In this document: piece after piece, positions 53,167 through 62,387 of the stretch | How the letters are laid out: each line of letters opens with the position of its first letter | Position numbering within the stretch: the stretch's first letter is position 1 | Assembly: GCA_900542985.1 (NCBI GenBank) | Contig: UQPQ01000008.1 | Coordinates: 1 to 64,000, forward strand | DNA: 64,000 nt | Source: an uncultured Bacteroides sp. | Lineage (GTDB): Bacteria; Bacteroidota; Bacteroidia; Bacteroidales; Bacteroidaceae | Direction: 5' to 3' | The notes under the pieces: generated by a model | Database searches by the model: none | What the model saw: the letters and a program-made list of their open reading frames with translations, nothing else | Told to the model about the DNA's origin: nothing | Position numbers and translations under genes: made by a program

Positions 53167-54075
53167 ATGAAAGAGGCATTTATCAAACTTCATGTGTCGG
53201 TGTTGATTGCAGGAGCTACCGGTATCTTTGGGCGTTTAATATCCTTGAATGAAGGATTGTTGGTGTGGTATCGGATGCTGTTTGCTACCGTGATGTTTTT
53301 TCTTTTGCTGTGGATGTTGGGCAAGCTGAAGAGAGTATCTTTTCGTGATGTGTGTAAAATAGGTTCTGTAGGAATGTTGCTTGCCATTCACTGGCTGTTT
53401 TTCTATGGAAGTATCAAGGCTTCGAATGTATCCATCGGAGTGGTTTGTTTGTCTTTGATGAGTTTTTTTACAGCTTTGTTCGAACCGCTTATCAACCGTC
53501 ATCGTATATCGCTGGGAGAGATAGCATGCAGTCTGATAGGAGTGTTGGGGATTATTCTTATTTTCCATTTTGATACCCGTTACCGTCTGGGAATAGGTAT
53601 GGGAATCCTTTCGTCGGCACTGGCTTCCCTTTTCACTATCTGCAATAAGAAAGTATCTGTGGGATATACTTCGAGCACTATGCTGATGTATGAGATGGGA
53701 GGAGGCTTTTTAGGGTTATCCTGTCTGCTTCCGCTTTATCTGTCTTTCTTTCCCGTTGCGTCGATACTTCCCTCACTGATCGATTTGGTTTACTTGCTTC
53801 TGTTTGCTTCGGTCTGCACCGTATTGCTTTACATTTTACAGATTCAGGTGTTGAAGAAAATATCGGCCTTTACTTTTAATCTGACTTACAATCTGGAGCC
53901 TATTTATAGTATTATAGCAGCGATGTTTCTTTTTCACGAGGCTAAAGAACTGAATGCCAGTTTTTATGTGGGCTTGGGACTGATTTTGTTTTCAGTGCTT
54001 CTTCACTCTGCAGGTGTTTTTCTTCAGTCGAAAAGCAAACCTTTCTTTTCTCTGTTTGTGAAGTGGAAACATTAA
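53167..54075 (+). CDS. EamA-family drug/metabolite transporter
   Basis: This 302 aa protein has ten predicted membrane helices in two EamA halves (about 5-140 and 150-285), the layout of the drug/metabolite transporter superfamily. WYRMLFATVMF and the PFAS-like NVSIGVVCLSLMSFFTALFEPL segment are typical. Substrate unknown; amino acid or metabolite export is common in the family. It is divergent from the Crp-type gene and ends six bases before the convergent recQ. Confidence 0.88.
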   Translation: MKEAFIKLHVSVLIAGATGIFGRLISLNEGLLVWYRMLFATVMFFLLLWMLGKLKRVSFRDVCKIGSVGMLLAIHWLFFYGSIKASNVSIGVVCLSLMSFFTALFEPLINRHRISLGEIACSLIGVLGIILIFHFDTRYRLGIGMGILSSALASLFTICNKKVSVGYTSSTMLMYEMGGGFLGLSCLLPLYLSFFPVASILPSLIDLVYLLLFASVCTVLLYILQIQVLKKISAFTFNLTYNLEPIYSIIAAMFLFHEAKELNASFYVGLGLILFSVLLHSAGVFLQSKSKPFFSLFVKWKH

Positions 54076-54080
54076 GGAGA

Positions 54081-55982
54081 TTATGACTTGGTGGGGATGA
54101 GCTTTCCGTCGCTTTCCTGAATGATTTCTTCTGCCATCAGATACCGGAGTACGCAAGAAGCCTTTTCTTTATCGTAAGCCAATTTTCCCATCAGTTCATG
54201 AGCTGACAAGGGATGTGCTTTCAGTTCGGCGTTTATCGCTTCGGCAATGTCGTCGAATTCTCCCTGCTTCAATCCGCTTTGATGTTTCTTCAGGCATACA
54301 TCACATTGTCCGCAATTGTGTTCATTCTTTTCTCCGAAATACCGGAGCAGCATACGGCTTCTGCATTGTTCCTTGGCATCTGCATATTCCAGCATAGCTT
54401 GTATGCGCCGTTCGAAACTTTCTTTGCGGTCTTCGTATACTTCTTTACTGAGATGAATACGCGAGGTATCGCGGCGTTCGCAGGTATAGATAATGTAAGG
54501 GGTTTTCTTTCCCGGAATGTAATGCAGAATATGCTGTCTTGTGAGCAGGACCAATGTCTCGTAGATTTGTTGTCTTGACAAACCGGTTCGCAATGCCAAT
54601 GTATCTTCGCTGATATAAGCATAATCGCTGAATATACCTGTATACGAACGGAGAATGGTATGAATCAGCTTTTCTGTGTCGGCATTGTATTCCTGCAAAC
54701 GGTATAAGTCGTCTCTCCGGAGTGTGAAGATGATGCGGGAAGCATTGTCCTGTTCGTCGGTATACTCCAGATATCCGGCACGGGTCAGTATCTTCAAGGC
54801 ACTGTCTACCTGAATGGGGAAGTGCTTGAAGTTGTGACAGAATTCATCGATATTGAATGCATAGGTACATCCCAATCCGTCACCAAGAGCCATCTGGTAA
54901 TAGAAGTTGATATCTTCGTATACTTTGCGTATGTATTCTTTTTCAGGAAAAGTATCGGAGATGCGTTTGCGAAGAATGGCTTTGTCGCTTTGTGCATAGA
55001 GCAATACGGCATATGCTTTGTTTCCGTCTCGTCCGGCACGTCCTGCTTCCTGAAAATACGCCTCGGGAGAATCCGGGAAGTCGGCATGTACTACCAGTCG
55101 GACATCCGGCTTGTCTATGCCCATACCGAAGGCATTGGTAGCTACCATCACGCGATGTTCTCCTGTCAGCCAACTCTTTTGTCGCTGATCTTTGATGTCG
55201 TTCTGAAGTCCGGCATGGTAAAATGTGGCAGTGATTCCCTGTTGGTTGAGAAACTGACAGATTTCCTTTGTCTTTTTTCTGTTTCGTGTGTATACAATAG
55301 CCGAACCCGGTACATGATTCAGAATGTGGAGCAATTCTTCTGCTTTGTTTTCCGTGTTCCGTACAATGTAAGCCAGGTTCTTCCGCTCGAAACTCATGCG
55401 GAATACATTTTCTTCCTTAAAGGCAAGACGTGCCTGAATGTCTTTTACGACTTCAGGGGTAGCAGTTGCTGTCAGAGCCAGTACCGGAACACCGGGCAAC
55501 AGCTTTCGTATTTCGGATATTTTGAGGTAAGCAGGGCGAAAATCGTATCCCCATTGAGAAATACAGTGCGATTCGTCTACCGTAATCATGCTTACCTTCA
55601 TGCTGCGGAGCTTTTGCTGGAATATTTCTGTATCCAGTCGTTCCGGAGAGATATAGAGAAACTTATAGTTGCCAAAGATACAGTTTTCAAGCGCGACTAC
55701 AATTTCTTCTCTTGTCATACCCGAGTAGACTGCTATAGCCTTGATACCCCGGTCGCGCAGGTTGCGTACCTGGTCTTTCATCAATGCGATAAGTGGCGTG
55801 ATGACCAGGCAAAGCCCTTCTTGAGCAAGAGCCGGCACTTGAAACGTGATGGACTTACCTCCTCCGGTAGGCATCAGCCCCAGCGTATCCCGCTGTTGGC
55901 CGATACTGGTAATGATGTCTTCCTGTATTCCGCGGAAGTCATCGTATCCCCAGTATTGTTTCAAAATGCTTTTGTAGTCCAT
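54081..55982 (-). CDS. recQ: RecQ-type ATP-dependent DNA helicase
   Basis: This 633 aa 3'-5' helicase has Walker A in MPTGGGKSITFQ near 38-46, the DEAH variant in TVDESHCISQWG near 140, and the motif VI QEAGRAGRDG near 310. The zinc-binding C-terminal region has CRSRM...NCGQCDVCLK near 535-565, followed by a winged helix. No HRDC domain is seen at the end. It helps to unwind and repair forks and recombination intermediates. It is 27 bases downstream of recJ in one operon. Confidence 0.9.
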   Translation of the reverse strand: MDYKSILKQYWGYDDFRGIQEDIITSIGQQRDTLGLMPTGGGKSITFQVPALAQEGLCLVITPLIALMKDQVRNLRDRGIKAIAVYSGMTREEIVVALENCIFGNYKFLYISPERLDTEIFQQKLRSMKVSMITVDESHCISQWGYDFRPAYLKISEIRKLLPGVPVLALTATATPEVVKDIQARLAFKEENVFRMSFERKNLAYIVRNTENKAEELLHILNHVPGSAIVYTRNRKKTKEICQFLNQQGITATFYHAGLQNDIKDQRQKSWLTGEHRVMVATNAFGMGIDKPDVRLVVHADFPDSPEAYFQEAGRAGRDGNKAYAVLLYAQSDKAILRKRISDTFPEKEYIRKVYEDINFYYQMALGDGLGCTYAFNIDEFCHNFKHFPIQVDSALKILTRAGYLEYTDEQDNASRIIFTLRRDDLYRLQEYNADTEKLIHTILRSYTGIFSDYAYISEDTLALRTGLSRQQIYETLVLLTRQHILHYIPGKKTPYIIYTCERRDTSRIHLSKEVYEDRKESFERRIQAMLEYADAKEQCRSRMLLRYFGEKNEHNCGQCDVCLKKHQSGLKQGEFDDIAEAINAELKAHPLSAHELMGKLAYDKEKASCVLRYLMAEEIIQESDGKLIPTKS

Positions 55983-56009
55983 CTTTGTCTTGTCTTTCTC
56001 CGTAGCCTG

Positions 56010-57740
56010 TTATAAGGCTTTGTTTCTGCTTGGTTTTATGTCTTCTATCTGAAGTTGGATTTCTCCTCTCCGATGTGTATTTTCTTCGATGGTGTAACAG
56101 ATGTTGAACGACTGCTTGGTTTTGATGTAACGGGCTTGCGAGCTTTGCCCGAAAGCAATACCGTTCATTACATTGTTCGATTTATTGTCCACCAGTTCCA
56201 GTTTGATATGTTCCTGATCTCTTCCTACTACCTTGCTTGTACCATAATCGTATACATTGAGGGTAGCGAATATCGGTTTATGGTTGTCCGGCCCGAAAGG
56301 ATTGAACTTCTTCAAGTCGAAGAAGAATTTAGGTGTAATATCCCTGAAGTCGAGATGAGCATCAATCTGAATGGTAGCACTGGTCTGTTCCGGAAGAATA
56401 TTTTGAGTGACATATTCCTCGAATCTGCGTGAGAACTCTTCTACGTTTTCTATTTTCATAGAAAGTCCTGCTGCATACGTATGTCCTCCAAAATTCTCCA
56501 AGAGGTCGCGGCAATATTCAATGGCTTTGTACACATCGAATCCCGATACGGAGCGTGCCGAACCAGTTGCCAGGTTGTCGGTACGCGTGAGTACTACAGC
56601 CGGCCGATAATATATTTCCGTGAGTCGTGAAGCCACAATACCAATTACTCCCTTGTGCCAGTCTTCATTATAGATTACAATAGAGCGGCGTTCGTCCAGA
56701 TGCTCCAGATTGTCTACAATCTTATTGGCCTCTTCGGTCATATTCTTGTCGAGGTCTTTTCGGGTTTCATTGTATTGGTTTATCAGGTTACTCTTTTCTT
56801 TTGCTGCCTGATAATCCTTTTCGATAAGAAGATCCACAGCCTCTTTTCCGTTTTGAATACGTCCGGAAGCATTGATTCGCGGTCCGATTTTAAACACAAT
56901 ATCACTCATGTTGATTTCCCGTTCAGACAGTCCGCACACATCAATGATAGACTTCAGTCCCACGCTAGGATTGGAGTTGAGTTGGCGTAATCCGTGATAA
57001 GCCAGAATACGGTTCTCTCCCATAATCGGTACAATATCGGATGCAATACTTACTGCAACCAAATCCAGCAGCGGAGTCAGCTGGTGAAATTCGATGCCGT
57101 TGTTGATTGTGAAAGCCTGCATGAATTTGAATCCTACGCCACATCCAGACAGATGGTCGTACGGATAAGTAGAATCTTCCCGTTTCGGATTAAGAATAGC
57201 CACAGCAGGAGGAAGTACTTCATCGGGTACATGATGGTCGCAGATGATGAAATCGATACCTTTTTCTTTGGCATACGAAATCTCTTCTACGGCTTTTATG
57301 CCGCAGTCTAATACGATAATCAGCGTGACACCAGTTTCGTAAGCATAGTCTACTCCTTTTCTCGAAACCCCATATCCCTCGTTGTATCGGTCGGGAATGT
57401 AGTAGTCGATATTCGAGTAGAATTGCTGGAGAAACTTATATACTAATGCGACGGCGGTTGTGCCATCTACATCATAATCTCCATACACAAGGATACGTTC
57501 TTTGCGTCCCATTGCTTTGTTCAGACGATCTACAGCTATATCCATATCCTTCATCAGGAAAGGATCGTGCAGTTCGCTAAGCTGCGGGCGGAAGAAACGC
57601 TTGGCCTCTGCAGCAGAGGTTATTCCTCTTTCCTGCAGCAGGCGGCACAATATAGGACTGATTCCTATTTCTTTAGCCAAAGCCCTTGCCGCTTCCCTTT
57701 GTTCCGGTGTAGGAGGTTGATAGTTCCATTTGTAATTCAT
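56010..57740 (-). CDS. recJ: Single-stranded-DNA-specific exonuclease RecJ
   Basis: 5'-3' single-strand exonuclease for recombination and repair. The 576 aa protein has the DHH-family motifs YGDYDVDGTTAVAL near 84-97, the DCGIKAV segment, CDHHVPDE near 170 with the catalytic DHH, and the DHHA1 part with GGHTYAAGLSMK near 430. The C-terminal OB-like domain is at 470-570. It is upstream of recQ on the same strand, and the two work in the same repair path. Confidence 0.95.
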   Translation of the reverse strand: MNYKWNYQPPTPEQREAARALAKEIGISPILCRLLQERGITSAAEAKRFFRPQLSELHDPFLMKDMDIAVDRLNKAMGRKERILVYGDYDVDGTTAVALVYKFLQQFYSNIDYYIPDRYNEGYGVSRKGVDYAYETGVTLIIVLDCGIKAVEEISYAKEKGIDFIICDHHVPDEVLPPAVAILNPKREDSTYPYDHLSGCGVGFKFMQAFTINNGIEFHQLTPLLDLVAVSIASDIVPIMGENRILAYHGLRQLNSNPSVGLKSIIDVCGLSEREINMSDIVFKIGPRINASGRIQNGKEAVDLLIEKDYQAAKEKSNLINQYNETRKDLDKNMTEEANKIVDNLEHLDERRSIVIYNEDWHKGVIGIVASRLTEIYYRPAVVLTRTDNLATGSARSVSGFDVYKAIEYCRDLLENFGGHTYAAGLSMKIENVEEFSRRFEEYVTQNILPEQTSATIQIDAHLDFRDITPKFFFDLKKFNPFGPDNHKPIFATLNVYDYGTSKVVGRDQEHIKLELVDNKSNNVMNGIAFGQSSQARYIKTKQSFNICYTIEENTHRRGEIQLQIEDIKPSRNKAL

Positions 57741-57768
57741 TTATATATGTTTTTTCTTTTTCTCTTAC

Positions 57769-57927
57769 TTAGTGATGCAGACTGTTTACTTCATTGGGCG
57801 TCGGTTGACAATACCTTTTTGCCTGTTTCATGTTAGTTGAAGATACCTGAGAGGGCGTAGTCTTATTTTCTTTACGCGTTTTTACTGGCCAATAAAAAAG
57901 GAGCAGTAAGAGCAATCTCACGATCAT
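57769..57927 (-). CDS. Possible small membrane-anchored protein of 52 aa upstream of recJ
   Basis: An ATG at 57925-57927 (minus strand) opens a frame of 52 codons ending with TAA at 57769-57771, 28 bases before recJ. It begins MIVRLLLLLLFYWPV, a short hydrophobic stretch, and then becomes polar (TRKENKTTPSQ..., ending VNSLHH). The frame before the ATG is closed by a TGA, so the start is well bounded. It could be a small secreted or membrane protein co-transcribed with recJ. No family recognised, and chance is not excluded. Confidence 0.4.
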   Translation of the reverse strand: MIVRLLLLLLFYWPVKTRKENKTTPSQVSSTNMKQAKRYCQPTPNEVNSLHH

Positions 57928-58002
57928 CTTTTCTTTTGTGTATCATACAAAAGAGAGCAATCTGTACACTTATTCAACTTGTAAAGTTAGAAAAAAAGAA
58001 AG

Positions 58003-58043
58003 AAAAAACGGTTGATTCTGTCAAATAATTGCAGAATCAACCG
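58003..58043 (-). terminator. Terminator of the C1 peptidase gene
   Basis: CGGTTGATTCTG pairs with CAGAATCAACCG over an 11-base loop, with six T following on the minus strand. Confidence 0.88.
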
Positions 58044-58077
58044 TTTATTTATTTAAAATCAGTCTATTTAACAAATC

Positions 58078-59271
58078 TTATAGACCCAATTTTTTTGCGA
58101 TTTCAGCAGGGATAGCATCCTTGTGTACAAGGATATTGATTGTTTTATAAGCTACGAATGCTTTTGAAGCATACCAGATACCTTTGTATTTGCCTTCTTC
58201 ACCCCATGAGTTCTTTACCATGAAGTATTCTTTTCCGTTCTGGTCTTTTGCTATACCATAGATAACCATACCGTGGTCGTCTGTAGTTTCCCAGTTGTCG
58301 AAACCTTCCTGACGCATTTCCTGAGTGACTGTGATTTCCGGCAACGGTTTAGCTGTAAGTTCCTTGCGTTTGTCCTGCTGGCTCATTCCTAACCAACGAG
58401 CCATATCCGAACCGGTCAGTTCTGCTCCTTTTTCTGCGTCCGGGCATACTGCGATACCATCGCGTGTAAATCCTTGTTCGCTGACATCCGATCCCCATGC
58501 AAATGTGTAACCGTTGTTGATTGCATTGTCCATTACAGCCATCAGTTCATCGATAGGAAGGTTGTAAGACATAGCGTTACGCCAGTTGTCCTGTACTTCT
58601 ACGTTGAACTGAGTGTAGAACGGATGATGAGTAAATGAAGTCAGAGAGATGTAATCGTCCATGTTCAATCCCAATGCTTCATCAGCAAAAGTTCTTGGAG
58701 TATAAGTCTTGCCTTTGTAAGTAAATTCCTTCGGGCATACTCCCAAGTATGTATCGTAGATAGCTGACAAACCGTTTTTCCATACAGAAGTCAGTTTTTT
58801 CAGATTACCTTTAGCAATTGCGTTTACATATCCTGCTGCTACTGCATCCAGCTCGTTGTGTACAGGCAGAGAGTCGCCATACATGATACCCGGCATTGCT
58901 TCCTGTGGTACCATACCGTATTTTTCGTAGCAGGTTACGATGTCTTCGAAACTACCGCCCGGAGAGAATGAAGCATCTCCATGATAACGTACGTAGTTTA
59001 CAGCACGGTCTTCCATGGTTTTGTGTACCACGAACATTTCAGACAAGTCGAATTCTCCCTTGCCCAGACGAAGCAATTCTGCTTCGAAGAAGCCCAGTGA
59101 AGAGAATGACCAGCAAGTACTAGACTGATTCTGGTCTTTAATAGAGGTAATAGGATTTTCTTTTACAGTAGTGAATACGAAACCTTCTTCTGTTTTGTTC
59201 TTTTTCGGGCTTTTTGCAGATACATTGCTGAAGCAAACACCCAAAGCTAAAAGAGCAATAAGTTTGTTCAT
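58078..59271 (-). CDS. C1-family cysteine aminopeptidase (bleomycin hydrolase type), secreted
   Basis: This 397 aa protein has a signal peptide ending in SNVSAKS. The catalytic Cys is in QNQSSTCWSFSS near residue 52, the His is in DDHGMVIYG near 333, and the Asn is in VKNSWGEEG near 355. The layout is that of PepC/bleomycin hydrolase with a long insertion between Cys and His. Secretion differs from cytosolic PepC of other bacteria and is common in Bacteroides. It follows the M24 aminopeptidase by 40 bases and may be co-transcribed. Confidence 0.9.
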   Translation of the reverse strand: MNKLIALLALGVCFSNVSAKSPKKNKTEEGFVFTTVKENPITSIKDQNQSSTCWSFSSLGFFEAELLRLGKGEFDLSEMFVVHKTMEDRAVNYVRYHGDASFSPGGSFEDIVTCYEKYGMVPQEAMPGIMYGDSLPVHNELDAVAAGYVNAIAKGNLKKLTSVWKNGLSAIYDTYLGVCPKEFTYKGKTYTPRTFADEALGLNMDDYISLTSFTHHPFYTQFNVEVQDNWRNAMSYNLPIDELMAVMDNAINNGYTFAWGSDVSEQGFTRDGIAVCPDAEKGAELTGSDMARWLGMSQQDKRKELTAKPLPEITVTQEMRQEGFDNWETTDDHGMVIYGIAKDQNGKEYFMVKNSWGEEGKYKGIWYASKAFVAYKTINILVHKDAIPAEIAKKLGL

Positions 59272-59311
59272 TGTTTTTTAAGTTATTAAATGGTTATTGA
59301 ATTATTTTTGA

Positions 59312-60703
59312 TTATTCGTTCATGATTTGTTCTACCTCGCTGATGGTAATAGGTATATGCTTTTCTCCTGTAAAGCGTGAACCGCCCGGTATAATCAGGA
59401 TATCGTCTTCCAGACGGATGCCTCCAAAGTCTTTGAACTTCTCTATTGCCTCGTAGTTGAGGAAGTCTTTGTGCATGTTTTCAGCTTTCCATTTGTCTAT
59501 CAGGGCAGGGATGAAATAACATCCGGGTTCGTCGGTAATGACAAAACCTTCCTGCAGACGGCGGCCCATACGCAGAGAAGCCAGACCGAACTGGTCTGAA
59601 GGACGTATCTCGTCGTCATAACCCACATAGCACTGACCCAAGTCTTCCATATCGTGTACGTCGATACCCATCATGTGTCCCAGTCCGTGCGGCATGAACA
59701 AAGCATGTGCTCCAGCTGCTACCGCTTCGTTTACATCCCCTTTCATGAGTCCCAGATCTTTCAGCCCTTGTGCCAGCACTTTACATACCTCGAGGTGAAC
59801 CGATTTGTAGGTTACTCCCGGATGTGCCAGTTCCAGAGCCTTGTCGTGGCAGTCCAGCACGATGCTGTATACGTCACGCTGTCTGGAAGTGAATTTTCCT
59901 CCTACCGGGATGGTACGTGTATGGTCGGAGCAGTAGTTGGTTACACTTTCCGCACCGGCATCTGTCAGCATCAGTCTGCCAGCTTCCAGCAGATGGCTGT
60001 GGTCGTGGTTGTGAAGCGTCTGTCCGTTTTGTGTAAGGATAGTAGCAAACGAAACCATGTTGCCATACGAAGAAGCAATACCGTCCAGGATACCTGCGAT
60101 ATATTGTTCGGAAACACCCGGCTTACAGAGACGCATGGCAGCTGTATGCATTTCATAGCCAATGTTGCAGGCCTTGTCGATTTCTGCTATTTCGCAAGCC
60201 TCTTTAACAGAACGCAGTGCAACCACCGCTTTGATGAGTTCTACGGAAGCATGCTGTTTAGTCATTGAAGCGCGTATACCAGTCAGATCTTCCAGCAGCA
60301 ACATGTTGTCGTAGCGATAAGGAGGAAGGAAGTGGATAGGGTGGCGCTGTGAAATAGCCTTTCCGATAAACTCCTTGAGTTTGTCGAACGGGAAACTCTT
60401 TTCTACACCAACCTGCGCAGCCAGATCTTTCACACTGGGCTGAGGTCCCATCCAGATGATATCGTCCATCGTTACATCATTTCCGAAGAAGTAGTCTTCT
60501 CCAGCTTCAATGTCCATTACACCCGCATAGCCCGGATGAGAATGGCCGAAGAAATAAAGAAACGAACTGTCTTGGCGGAATTTATAAGTATTGTCAGGAT
60601 AATTGGCCGGAGCTTCGTTGTTTCCCAAGATAAGGATAAGCCCATGACCGACCTTTTCTCTTAAGGCCTGACGACGTTGTTTATACACAGATGAATCGAA
60701 CAT
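59312..60703 (-). CDS. pepP: Xaa-Pro aminopeptidase (M24B family)
   Basis: The ATG at 60703 gives 463 aa starting MFDSSVYKQRRQALREKV; the longer frame begins in the promoter region. The creatinase-like N-terminal domain is about 1-175. The pita-bread catalytic domain has the metal ligands in LMLTDAGAESVTNYCSDHTRT (two Asp) near 240-265, HGLGHMMGIDVHD near 340-352 (His), TDEPGCYFIP (Glu) and GGIRLEDDIL near 430-440. It cuts N-terminal residues before proline. A -7 box TACTTTTG lies on the minus strand at 60744-60751. Confidence 0.92.
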   Translation of the reverse strand: MFDSSVYKQRRQALREKVGHGLILILGNNEAPANYPDNTYKFRQDSSFLYFFGHSHPGYAGVMDIEAGEDYFFGNDVTMDDIIWMGPQPSVKDLAAQVGVEKSFPFDKLKEFIGKAISQRHPIHFLPPYRYDNMLLLEDLTGIRASMTKQHASVELIKAVVALRSVKEACEIAEIDKACNIGYEMHTAAMRLCKPGVSEQYIAGILDGIASSYGNMVSFATILTQNGQTLHNHDHSHLLEAGRLMLTDAGAESVTNYCSDHTRTIPVGGKFTSRQRDVYSIVLDCHDKALELAHPGVTYKSVHLEVCKVLAQGLKDLGLMKGDVNEAVAAGAHALFMPHGLGHMMGIDVHDMEDLGQCYVGYDDEIRPSDQFGLASLRMGRRLQEGFVITDEPGCYFIPALIDKWKAENMHKDFLNYEAIEKFKDFGGIRLEDDILIIPGGSRFTGEKHIPITISEVEQIMNE

Positions 60704-60743
60704 ATTGTTAAGTATTAAGTTCAATATTTGTTTTAATTGTTGC

Positions 60744-60751
60744 AAAAGTAG
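60744..60751 (-). promoter_or_regulatory. -7 box of the M24 aminopeptidase gene
   Basis: CAAAAGTA on the plus strand is TACTTTTG on the minus strand, 41 bases from the chosen ATG. No clear TTTG at -33. Confidence 0.5.
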
Positions 60752-60794
60752 CAAATTAAATTGAATATTGTTCTATGCCTTATTTTAAAAAACA

Positions 60795-60802
60795 TATCTT
60801 TG
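60795..60802 (+). promoter_or_regulatory. -7 box of the patatin gene
   Basis: TATCTTTG lies 38 bases before the ATG at 60840. The GGAGG at 60830-60834, five bases before the ATG, is a rare Shine-Dalgarno match and supports that start. Confidence 0.5.
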
Positions 60803-60839
60803 CAATTGGAGTCTTATTATTTTGAAAGCGGAGGTCAAT

Positions 60840-61685
60840 ATGGCAATAGATGTACAGAATATGGGCTTAGTACTCGAAGGAGGAGGTATGCGAGGTGTGT
60901 TTACTTGTGGCGTACTCGACTATTTCATGGATAAGGGAATAGAGTTTCCGTATGGAGTAGGGGTGTCTGCCGGTGCTTGCAACGGTTTGTCGTACATGTC
61001 GCATCAGCGTGGAAGAGCACGGTACAGTAATATAGAATTGTTGGACAAGTATCATTACATCGGATTGAAACATCTGTGGTATCAGCATAGCATTCTTGAT
61101 CAGAAATTGTTGTACGAATTGTTTCCGGAAGAAATTTTACCCTACGATTATGAGGCCTATCGGAACAATCCGGCTCGATTTGAAATGGTCACCACCAATT
61201 GTGTGACGGGTAGAGCCTGCTATCTGGAAGAGAAAAAAGATAAAATCCGTTTGCTGGCTATAGCTAAGGCTTCCAGTAGTCTGCCCTATGTCTGTCCGAT
61301 TACTTATGTCGACGGAAGGCCGATGCTGGACGGTGGTATTGTAGATTCTATTCCGGTAGAGCGGGCCATATCACAGGGATATGAGCGGAATGTAGTGGTA
61401 CTTACCCGTAATCGTGGTTATCGGAAAGATGAGAAAGACATCCGTGTTCCCCGTTTTGTCTACAAACGGTATCCCCGTTTGCGTGTGGTGCTGAGTAACC
61501 GATGCAAGGCGTATAATCAACAGTTGGAAATGGTGGAGCGTATGGAAGATGAAGGACGTATCGTAGTAATTCGTCCGGAACGTCCTGTGGTGGTCAATCG
61601 TATTGAACGGGATATCAAAAAACTTACAGCACTTTACGAAGAAGGATATGCTTGTGCCGAGAAGGTTTTTTCGTCTTTTGAATAG
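60840..61685 (+). CDS. Patatin-like phospholipase
   Basis: The ATG at 60840 gives 281 aa. The oxyanion loop is LVLEGGGMRGVFTCGVLDY (residues about 10-28), the nucleophile Ser is in GVSAGACNG (GxSxG) near 46-54, and the Asp of the dyad is in MLDGGIVDSIP near 168-178. The C-terminus has the RPERPVVVNRIERD stretch typical of the YlbK-like bacterial patatins. It hydrolyses lipid acyl esters in the cytoplasm or at the inner membrane. It has no signal peptide. It is divergent from the M24 gene. Confidence 0.9.
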   Translation: MAIDVQNMGLVLEGGGMRGVFTCGVLDYFMDKGIEFPYGVGVSAGACNGLSYMSHQRGRARYSNIELLDKYHYIGLKHLWYQHSILDQKLLYELFPEEILPYDYEAYRNNPARFEMVTTNCVTGRACYLEEKKDKIRLLAIAKASSSLPYVCPITYVDGRPMLDGGIVDSIPVERAISQGYERNVVVLTRNRGYRKDEKDIRVPRFVYKRYPRLRVVLSNRCKAYNQQLEMVERMEDEGRIVVIRPERPVVVNRIERDIKKLTALYEEGYACAEKVFSSFE

Positions 61686-61830
61686 AAATTGATGACTTTT
61701 CAAAATGAAAGGAATAATTACATTCTTCTGACTTAAACAAGGAAAAAATGGATTTCCGCTAACGCGTATTTGAAGCAAAATCCTTGTTCACGCTTTGTAA
61801 AACAGAGCTTTTTAGTTGAAAAATACCTTT

Positions 61831-61857
61831 AAAACCTGCTGTATGGCAGGTTTTTTC
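61831..61857 (+). terminator. Intrinsic terminator of the patatin gene
   Basis: AAAACCTGC pairs with GCAGGTTTT over a six-base loop, followed by TTT. Confidence 0.8.
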
Positions 61858-61898
61858 AATTTATATAGAGGGAAAATAGAACCTGTTGTAGGGGGAAA

Positions 61899-61986
61899 TG
61901 TGACTTGTAATGTGGGCTTTCGTGACTAATCACGTTGGTTTACGTGACTCGTCGCGTAAGCTGATGCGACTAATGACGTATTTTCT
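61899..61986. repeat. 22 bp tandem array of four diverged units
   Basis: Units start at 61899, 61921, 61943 and 61965. GTGACT or GCGACT stands at the same offset in each, followed by (A/G)TCACG or CGTCGCG. The dyad core CGTGACT..TCACG is near-palindromic. Unit period and core match the array at 5428-5515. It lies between convergent patatin and rny. Confidence 0.6.
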
Positions 61987-62322
61987 CTTTCTGTTTCCTT
62001 GATTTTCTTCTTTTTTGCAGGTGTTTTTAATGTGAATCTGATTTTGATAAATCGGAATGTAACTCAATGGAAAATAAACTTTGTGTAGAGTGTTCCGAAA
62101 TAATATAAGCTATTGTGGTTCTTGTTTTGTACTTTAGCTTTCTTTCTGAATTTTTCTGATGGCAGAAAATAAGTGATTTTGGAACAACGTCTGCATACAG
62201 ATGTAAATAACGCAATATAGAAGAGGTTGATTTGACGTTTTGTCAGAAGGCAGATAGGGGAGAAATAAAGATGGGAGAAATTTACATTTTGTCAGCAGAA
62301 AGAGAGGCAGGAGATGAAGTGC

Positions 62323-62364
62323 AAAAAAAATCTGCAAGTCATCCTGATGGATGAGGCTTGCAGA
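62323..62364 (-). terminator. Intrinsic terminator of rny
   Basis: TCTGCAAG (62331-62338) pairs with CTTGCAGA (62357-62364), extended by CATCC/GGATG; eight T follow on the minus strand. Confidence 0.9.
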
Positions 62365-62387
62365 TTTGAAATATATCTGTACTCTAC

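Larger units (their letters stand above)
61686..62387. other. Intergenic region between patatin and rny
   Basis: About 700 bases hold a terminator (61831-61857), a 22 bp tandem array (61899-61986), two TTTTGTCAG blocks 48 bp apart (62236-62295) and the rny terminator (62323-62364). The central part is AT-rich and has no gene I can support. Confidence 0.6.

Noticed and set aside
52459-53193. Long form of the Crp-type regulator (start at 53193)
   Set aside because: The extra 57 residues are hydrophobic, without function, and overlap both promoters and the EamA start.
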